DNA from: Heterobasidion occidentale
Taxonomy: Eukaryota > Basidiomycota > Agaricomycetes > Russulales > Bondarzewiaceae
Reading direction: 5' to 3'
Length of the DNA: 64,000 bases
Assembly: GCA_039111635.1 (NCBI GenBank)
Contig: JBCAQO010000001.1
Location: 2,666,001-2,730,000 of the forward strand
Shown: in pieces, positions 57,877 through 64,000 of the stretch
How the letters are laid out: the number at the start of each line of letters is the position of its first letter
How positions within the stretch are numbered: the first letter of the stretch is position 1
Translations under genes and position numbers: made by a program
Notes under the pieces: model-generated
The model's input: the letters and a program-made list of their open reading frames with translations, nothing else
Told to the model about the DNA's origin: nothing
Databases searched by the model: none

Positions 57877-60800
57877 TCAATTCTGGATTGTACCCGTCAA
57901 GCGATGATCTCTGCTACTGGCACCAATAGTGATCTTCGTTGCCCCACTGGGAATTTCCCACCTCTGGGTCACAACATTCCATATAGACAGATCATACCTT
58001 GAAAGCTGTAGCGTGACCAGGGTGGACTGTCCCGGTGATAAGTGAATACTGTCGAAACCCTTCAGGACGTAGGGAGGAGAATTGGAGGATGCTGGAGATG
58101 AGATATAGAGTTGCGGGATCTGAGGAACGTTGAGTATAAATCCAGAGAAATGATCGTCACAACGCACCTCGTTACCGGCAATTGCGCCAGTGTTTTTGAG
58201 AGTAAATGTCACAGTTATGACCTTCTCATGAAGCCTAGTCGAAATGATAACTAGATATCCAGCTCAAGATAGATGTAAACATACGACGGATCGAGGGATG
58301 ATCCTGGTCCGCTTGGAGGAGTGGAACCTGCTGCAGAGCCTGAGATATGAAGGCCAGAGTACGCGAATGTTGTGTAGGATAGTCCAAATCCAAATTCGTA
58401 CCGCGGACTAATGTTTGCCTGTGGAAAAAAAACCCTGAGATATAATTTACAAGACCGACCATTCAGCCACCTACCGCGTCAAAATGGCGATAGTCGATGA
58501 AAAGACCTTCCGTATAATTTATCGGAATGGTGACGAGAGTGAACTGGTCCGCAATCTGCGCAGGGTAATCATCTGCGTTCTTGGCAATAGTATACGGAAG
58601 TCGTCCACTGATACCCTCATCTATCAGACATATTTCCACCCATTTGAAAAAAAAAATACCTGGGGTTATACGCGCCATACAGGACATCGACCAAAGAGTT
58701 TCCCGCTTCTTGACCAGGCAGGCCGCTCCAAACCTAGAGCCAAAGAAATTGTGAATCGAATAAGTCGATATTTGAAGAACGATTTTACCACAGCAGTAAC
58801 TAGACGAGTCGGATCTTAGTAAAAGATCACCACGTAAACCATTGTTGTGCATACCGTTTGGACTGTCTATCCATGCCTCCAGGATAATTGGTCCGACAGA
58901 ATTGACGACAACGATTGTGTTGCTATTGACACTTGCGACCTTTTGCACTAGCGCATCCTGCAGTTCACGTTAGCCCTGCATCTAGGACACAATGTGTCAG
59001 AACATGCCCCGCTATGCCAAGCTTGTAAATCGTTCCTATCCCCAGTGTTCCCCTCAACGAGATAATCGTCCTCTCCACTGTCGGCAGTAATGAAGACGAA
59101 AGCTACATCCTTCCCAGCTGCTGTAGAGGCTGCAGCACCGGTGTCAGAATCGCTAAGGGAAGAATAGACGCTGGTGTTATCAACAGATGATCTATTCTTA
59201 ATAGCATCCAATGGCTGAAGGGATAGAATTAGTAGAGTACATCGCAATGCTGCACTGTTCTAGACTTGCCGTGATAAGGTAAGGGAAATTCGAAGTCCTG
59301 TGAACGATGGATTTTAGATGATGATGGAAAGCATCACGTTCGCTCGAATCGCTCACCCACTACCCCAGCCCTCGGCGAGCACACCTGAATCACAGGAGTG
59401 ATCGAGACAGCTATGTAGAGAGTCAGAGACGCCTGTGAAAGCGAACGAGACTCGCGCACCTGTTAGGGCCAAGGCCATTCGCGCCTGCTCCGCTTCCTAT
59501 TCTCATGGTCAGTTGACGCTATGATATTTATCAGGTTAGCTCGTACCAATGACGGCGATAGACTTCGGCGCTTTGAGTGGAAGAACATTGCGGGAGTTTT
59601 TGAGAAGAACAGTAGATGCAGCGCCAATCTCTCGAATCAAACTAGCCAGAGGTACGTCAATTGCCACGCGACAGCAGGGAAGATATCGCGCGATGTTACT
59701 TTTTATGATCGCTCTGAACGTCGGTGTTCAAATTGATGGCAGGATAGCCTTGATCCTGCCCCACAAGGTACCTAGAAATCTGTTACTAAACAAATTGTCA
59801 AGCAAATAGAGCCATACCACGCTGCAAGAATTCGGATCGCCATGTCCTGTAGGACATTTATTAGCCGGTAATTAAAACTTTGTGCGATAGGGATGCACGA
59901 ACATCAAGACGAGACTGGGGTACATCCCCATTCTGTACAGCAGAGACCAGACTGCCTCCAAAGTAACTGATGACAACCATTGGATACAAAAGATCGGCAT
60001 AGCAAGACCAATGTTTTGACATACCTGACGATAGATAGAGGAAACATGTCGCCAGGCATGGTCATCTGTGATGATGGTTGATCCAAGCTCGGGAAAAACA
60101 AATAACTCTTTGCATGCTTACATCCAATCCCATATTGGCCGACGTCGTCGAATGAGTCGCATACCAGTCTGGCGTGGATTGTCAATCTTGCGAGCTGGAG
60201 CTCGAAATGTTTGATCAAACATACCCGACATGACATCTGCTGTCTATCAGAACATCTTCCTCGAGGAGACGCTACAGCAATCACTCACATCCTTGGAAAG
60301 CCAATTCGGTCTTCAACAGCCCATTCAGTGTGCTATTATTTTCACATGCATACGTTCCGTTCACTGAATGGCGTCAGCGGATGATATGGATAATATTGAG
60401 CAGGTGCGTACCTAAATCTGTTTGACGAGTGTATGATCTGCATAAATGAGGCTTCCACATAACACGCAATGTCACGCACTGTAACTGCACATAACAGCAG
60501 CAACGTTGGCTTGTATGCTCCGCAAGAACTGAGCAATGCCATATCAGCGCCTTGGGACGAGGTAATCCATGAACAAGACTCACAGGATGCAGATATAATT
60601 CATGTTGCTAATGAACATGTGAGCCTTTAGCGCGCGCAAGCAATATTCGCTACTGACCGTTCTGGCGTAAAGGTGTCAGAAAATGCATAAACTCAAATAG
60701 TACGAGTGTGAATGCACCTGTCATCGACATTAGAAGAAGACTTCATGCGATTATGTTCTTGCTCGCTATCCCGTACAGTTTAATTGTCATACGATGGGGG

Positions 60801-61908
60801 AAAATGGAAAGTACTTGCTTGTTTATCAAGTGCTTCGCAACGGCTTGTACGCCCTGAGACTGTATACCGATAATCGTCTCGTATGCGCCTTCACCTGATA
60901 AGTAAGGATCTCCGCCGAATCTGTTTCATCAGCTTTGGTCTCCCAAATATAACGCATGGCAAGACAATATTTCACGTACCCTTCCCAAGCTCTCCCGGAA
61001 GCAGGAATACGCATGAGATTCCTGGCCGATCCCCATAATGTTAACACATGAATGAAGAGAGTTATATACACCAACATCATTGGGCCCAGTTGTACATGAA
61101 TGCCCTTTCCTCGAAATTCTTGACCCATTGCAACGCCTTTCTTGTTCATCAACGTCCTGTTGAAGCTGTTATACAGAGTACTTCAGATATTGGTTATACG
61201 AATAACCGAGAAGTATTCACGTTGCAGCAGCATTGATGCCTCTGAAATATGTTGTCCATTCAGTGATTGCTGTAAACCGAAATCATGAAATCATACGCAG
61301 GGAATACTGAATTTCCGTTGGTATTTCGGACGCCCAACGCGCTATCTAAGGTGTATATCAAGGTTCACTGAGTACATCGGTCAAAAGCTGAACCTATGAT
61401 AAAATACCTTGAAGACACAGTGCAGGGAAATTGATTGAGTCGATCGACTTGGTTTGGCCAGTACAAGTCGCTGGTTAGATGTTAGCATCAAACCGTACAC
61501 GAGAAAACGCTTCCAGGTACCAAATCCAAGTAAGCCAACACCTGCGTGTGCACGTGAACAGTCAGCCTGTGTTTACCGGGTAAGAGCTAAAAGTTCACCT
61601 GTGGTGATCCTCGCTTTCTCGCTCAACGTCAGATTCGCAATTGACTGCCGAGCCTGCAGTACACAAATTTATCCCTGTCTGTATTCCGATTTGAATGGTG
61701 GATATGGACTCACCTTGGCATATGCTGTCGACCAGGCTGAGTTCACTTGGAAAATTCCGTCAGGCGACGGAGTCGATGGACAAAACAATACTCTGCTTCA
61801 CTGTCAGCATCCATGCGCCGTCGGCATACATTACAATGACTGACTACATTGTGCATGCACCAGAGAAATCCAGCAAAGAGAAAGGAGCAAAGACGAAAAG
61901 CACTTCAT
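57877..61908 (-). CDS. GH3 beta-glucosidase, secreted (copy 2, intact frame)
   Basis: Same gene as 21885-25913, with the signal peptide from the ATG at 61906-61908. The frame is open at the site broken in the left copy, reading [13 protein letters not shown]. It keeps the DWYATHS nucleophile region, the 11-nt micro-exon (58789-58799) and the Fn3-like C-terminus. It is followed upstream (to the right) by a paralogue on the same strand. Confidence 0.85.
58789..58799 (-). other. 11-nt micro-exon of the GH3 gene (copy 2)
   Basis: Identical in sequence and flanking splice signals to 22795-22805. Confidence 0.65.
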
Positions 61909-62531
61909 GGTGACGTCTGCCCTTAGCTTTCGAAGGGACCTCAAAAATCAGACCGGTGGGCCAATGCTTTTAAAGGGCGAGACCCCGTGAAGGCCGTGTT
62001 GATATTACTCCCTGCTCACATGCTTCCATATTATCGTCCCTTCCTTCTCTACAGCCGCGGGCAAACGCGTTCGAAGCATTTGAGGTGATCTGTCCGGGGG
62101 TCTGAAATCAGCACATGCTTTTCATGTCTCACGGCCTGACATGTTCCATACCTCGGGTGGGTCCTAGCATAGCAACAGACACGGTTTTGGTGTTTGACGA
62201 AGGTCCACGAAGGTGTATCACTTCGGCTGAGGTGACAACATTGCCATCGTCATGAATGCTGAAATGTCCGAGTTTGGAAAGTCTCAAAGATTGATAAAGG
62301 TCCACAGTCACATGCTACTAGTACTTGATGATATTCCCCTCCACACGTCTTGCAACGACCTTCTGGCGGTGCCTTGACATCATGAGGTCGCCTCAATGAG
62401 CATGCGCAGATCTACGAATATCAGTACTGTCACCGATATAGTCGAGTATAGTCGCCGTTGTTAAGCTTAATATTTAAGTTGACATCACTCGACGTTTCAA
62501 AAGCTGACATTACTATAGACGGATTAAACAC
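61909..62531. promoter_or_regulatory. Intergenic region between the two GH3 genes
   Basis: 623 bp. The first 307 bp match the left copy up to its gap; beyond 62215 the sequence is unique in this window. No gene seen. It should hold the promoter of the first GH3 gene and the 3' flank of the second. Confidence 0.5.
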
Positions 62532-64000
62532 CTAGTTCTGAACTGACCCTGTCAATGGTCTATCACGACTACTTGCTCCAACAGAAATTCCAGTCGTCCC
62601 TTGGGGGATCTCCCAACGTTGCGAAACGACATTCCAAATTGAAAGGTCATATCGAGAAAGATTGAACGAGACCGATTTGGTTTGCCCAGGAGTCAAGTAG
62701 ACATTATCAAAGCCTTTTAGGTTGAATGGAGCGGAGTTAGCAGAGCTTGGCGGCGACGTGTAAAGCTGCGGACTCTGGAATAAATAATCAGGTCCGATGC
62801 CATTATACACGCATTATCTGTGAACCTACCTCATGGCCAGCGACGGTCCCGTTGTTCGTGAGGGAGAATGTGACTTCAATGACCGGGTCATGCAACCTAA
62901 TGCAAATTATTCACGCTTCCAGATAATCATGCGCAGTTCTTACCATGGATCAAGAGACGAGCCAGGGCCAGAAGGCGGAGTGCCACTTCCAACGGAACCG
63001 GTTATCCTCAAGTCTGAGTATTGGAAAGTGGTATAAGACAGTCCAAACCCAAATTCAAATCTTGGATCAATACCAGCCTAATAGCACTGTCAATGAACGA
63101 TCTCTAAGGGCAAAACAGAGAGCTTACCGCATCGAAATGCCTGTAGTCGATGAACAACCCTTCTGAGTAAGGTATCTGGACGATCGTATCAGTGCTATCC
63201 ACATAGATGACTTGAGCAGAATAGTCGTTGATGCTCTTCCCAATGGTGAACGGCAATCGGCCACTAATGGGGAGGGGGGCTAAGAGATCAAATATGTGGA
63301 TTTCGACAAAGTGATGGCACGAACCTTGGGCTATACGCCCCATATAAAACATCGACAAGTGAGTTTCCTGTCCACATGAATGTCATCAGAGTCTGTACCG
63401 AGATGTTCTAAGGAATAACTACCTGCTTCTTGCCCGGGAAGTCCGCTCCAGACCTACTTGGACAGTGATTAACCATTTGTTGTTCAGGAGTGAATCTACT
63501 AACCACCGCAGTCACTGAATACATCGTGATCAGGCAATGAGACTTGAATGGTGTTAACGACCTCACCGTTTTCATTCTCGATCCAGTTCTCAAGAATGAT
63601 AGGGCCAACACTATTCACGACAACTATCGTGTTTTCATTGACACTTGCAACCTTTTCCACCAGAGCATCCTGAAGACTCGAGAATAAGCAAATGATTCCA
63701 AATGTAACTTCCGCACTCACGCCACCATGCCAGGCATTGAGGTCATTTCTATCCCCTTCATTCCCTTCGACTGTGATATAACCTTCGCCACTGTCCGCTG
63801 TGATGAATACAAAGGCAACGTCTTTTCCAGATGCTGTTGTTCCAGCGGCGTTGAGATCTGTATCGCTCAACGAAGAAGAGACGGTTGTGCCTTCAGCCTT
63901 CGATCTGTTGGTGATGGCGTCAAGGGGCTAGTAAATGTCAGTTAAGGGGTCTCAAAGAGAACAGGTGATTTACCGTGATCAGATAGGGAAAGTTATCAGT
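62532..64000 (-). CDS. Second GH3 beta-glucosidase, C-terminal part (cut by window edge)
   Basis: The stop codon is at 62532-62534; the N-terminal part lies beyond 64000. Blocks colinear with the neighbouring GH3 gene: DKDVAFVF-like [69 protein letters not shown] and the Fn3-like end IWNVVSQRWEIPQG, finishing GSVQN. It is clearly diverged from the first gene, so this is an older tandem duplication, independent of the 26 kb repeat. An 11-nt micro-exon at 63504-63514 corresponds to that of the first gene. A secreted beta-glucosidase is the likely product. Confidence 0.8.
63504..63514 (-). other. 11-nt micro-exon of the second GH3 gene
   Basis: Between the acceptor ATTCAG and donor GTTAGT (minus strand). 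It encodes VTAV together with one base from the previous exon (ending ENEN). An 8-nt version with donor GTGGTT is also possible and in frame; the 11-nt form matches the first GH3 gene exactly in phase and length. Confidence 0.6.

Larger units (their letters stand above)
36017..62215. repeat. Right copy of the ~26 kb direct repeat
   Basis: Counterpart of 1-26219. It is joined without a gap to the full alpha/beta-hydrolase gene on its left and to a second GH3 gene on its right, so this copy has the more complete context. Differences from the left copy are SNPs, altered microsatellite lengths and short indels, some of which break reading frames. Confidence 0.95.

Noticed and set aside
1..64000. 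Transposon or retroelement as the cause of the duplication
   Set aside because: No terminal repeats, target-site duplications, reverse transcriptase, integrase or transposase motifs are seen at the visible ends of the repeat or inside it.

Overview
The window looks like nuclear DNA of a filamentous basidiomycete, probably an Agaricomycete. Genes are cut by many 50-70 bp GT-AG introns, third codon positions are GC-rich in the left part, and the gene set fits a wood- or litter-decay fungus (secreted GH3 beta-glucosidases, an AAAP amino-acid transporter, septin Cdc11, INO80 subunit Ies1, mitochondrial MutS homologue Msh1, an Aco2-type aconitase).

The dominant structure is a 26 kb direct repeat. 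Bases 1-26219 and 36017-62215 carry the same genes in the same order and strands: end of an alpha/beta-hydrolase gene (+), a secreted/transmembrane Ser-rich protein (-), IES1 (+), a MIT-domain protein (-), septin CDC11 (-), MSH1 (+), ACO2-type aconitase (-), GH3 beta-glucosidase (-). The left copy stops exactly at a run of 100 N (26220-26319). Between the copies lies 9.7 kb that is single-copy here: an LPLAT acyltransferase (-), an AAAP amino-acid transporter (-), an F-box/LRR-like protein (+) and the full alpha/beta-hydrolase (+). To the right of copy 2 a second, partial GH3 paralogue (-) runs off the window. The window opens inside the last intron of another copy of the hydrolase gene, so the repeat continues to the left of base 1.

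The simplest reading is two haplotypes of one heterozygous or dikaryotic locus placed in tandem in one scaffold, not a biological duplication. Copies differ by SNPs, microsatellite lengths and many one- or two-base indels. Each copy carries its own set of frame breaks: MSH1 and the MIT gene are broken at different sites in both copies; IES1, septin and ACO2 only in copy 2; GH3 only in copy 1. At every break that one copy carries alone, the other copy has the open frame. This suggests residual consensus errors, though true null alleles cannot be excluded.

I found no CRISPR array, tRNA, rRNA, transposon or biosynthetic cluster. The most interesting biology-level details are an 11-nt micro-exon at the same place in both GH3 paralogues, a GC-AG intron in MSH1, an Arg-substituted P-loop in the septin, and an abrupt change in GC content and inter-copy divergence near 18.2 kb. 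The genes do not form a pathway; IES1, septin, MSH1 and ACO2 are unrelated housekeeping genes.
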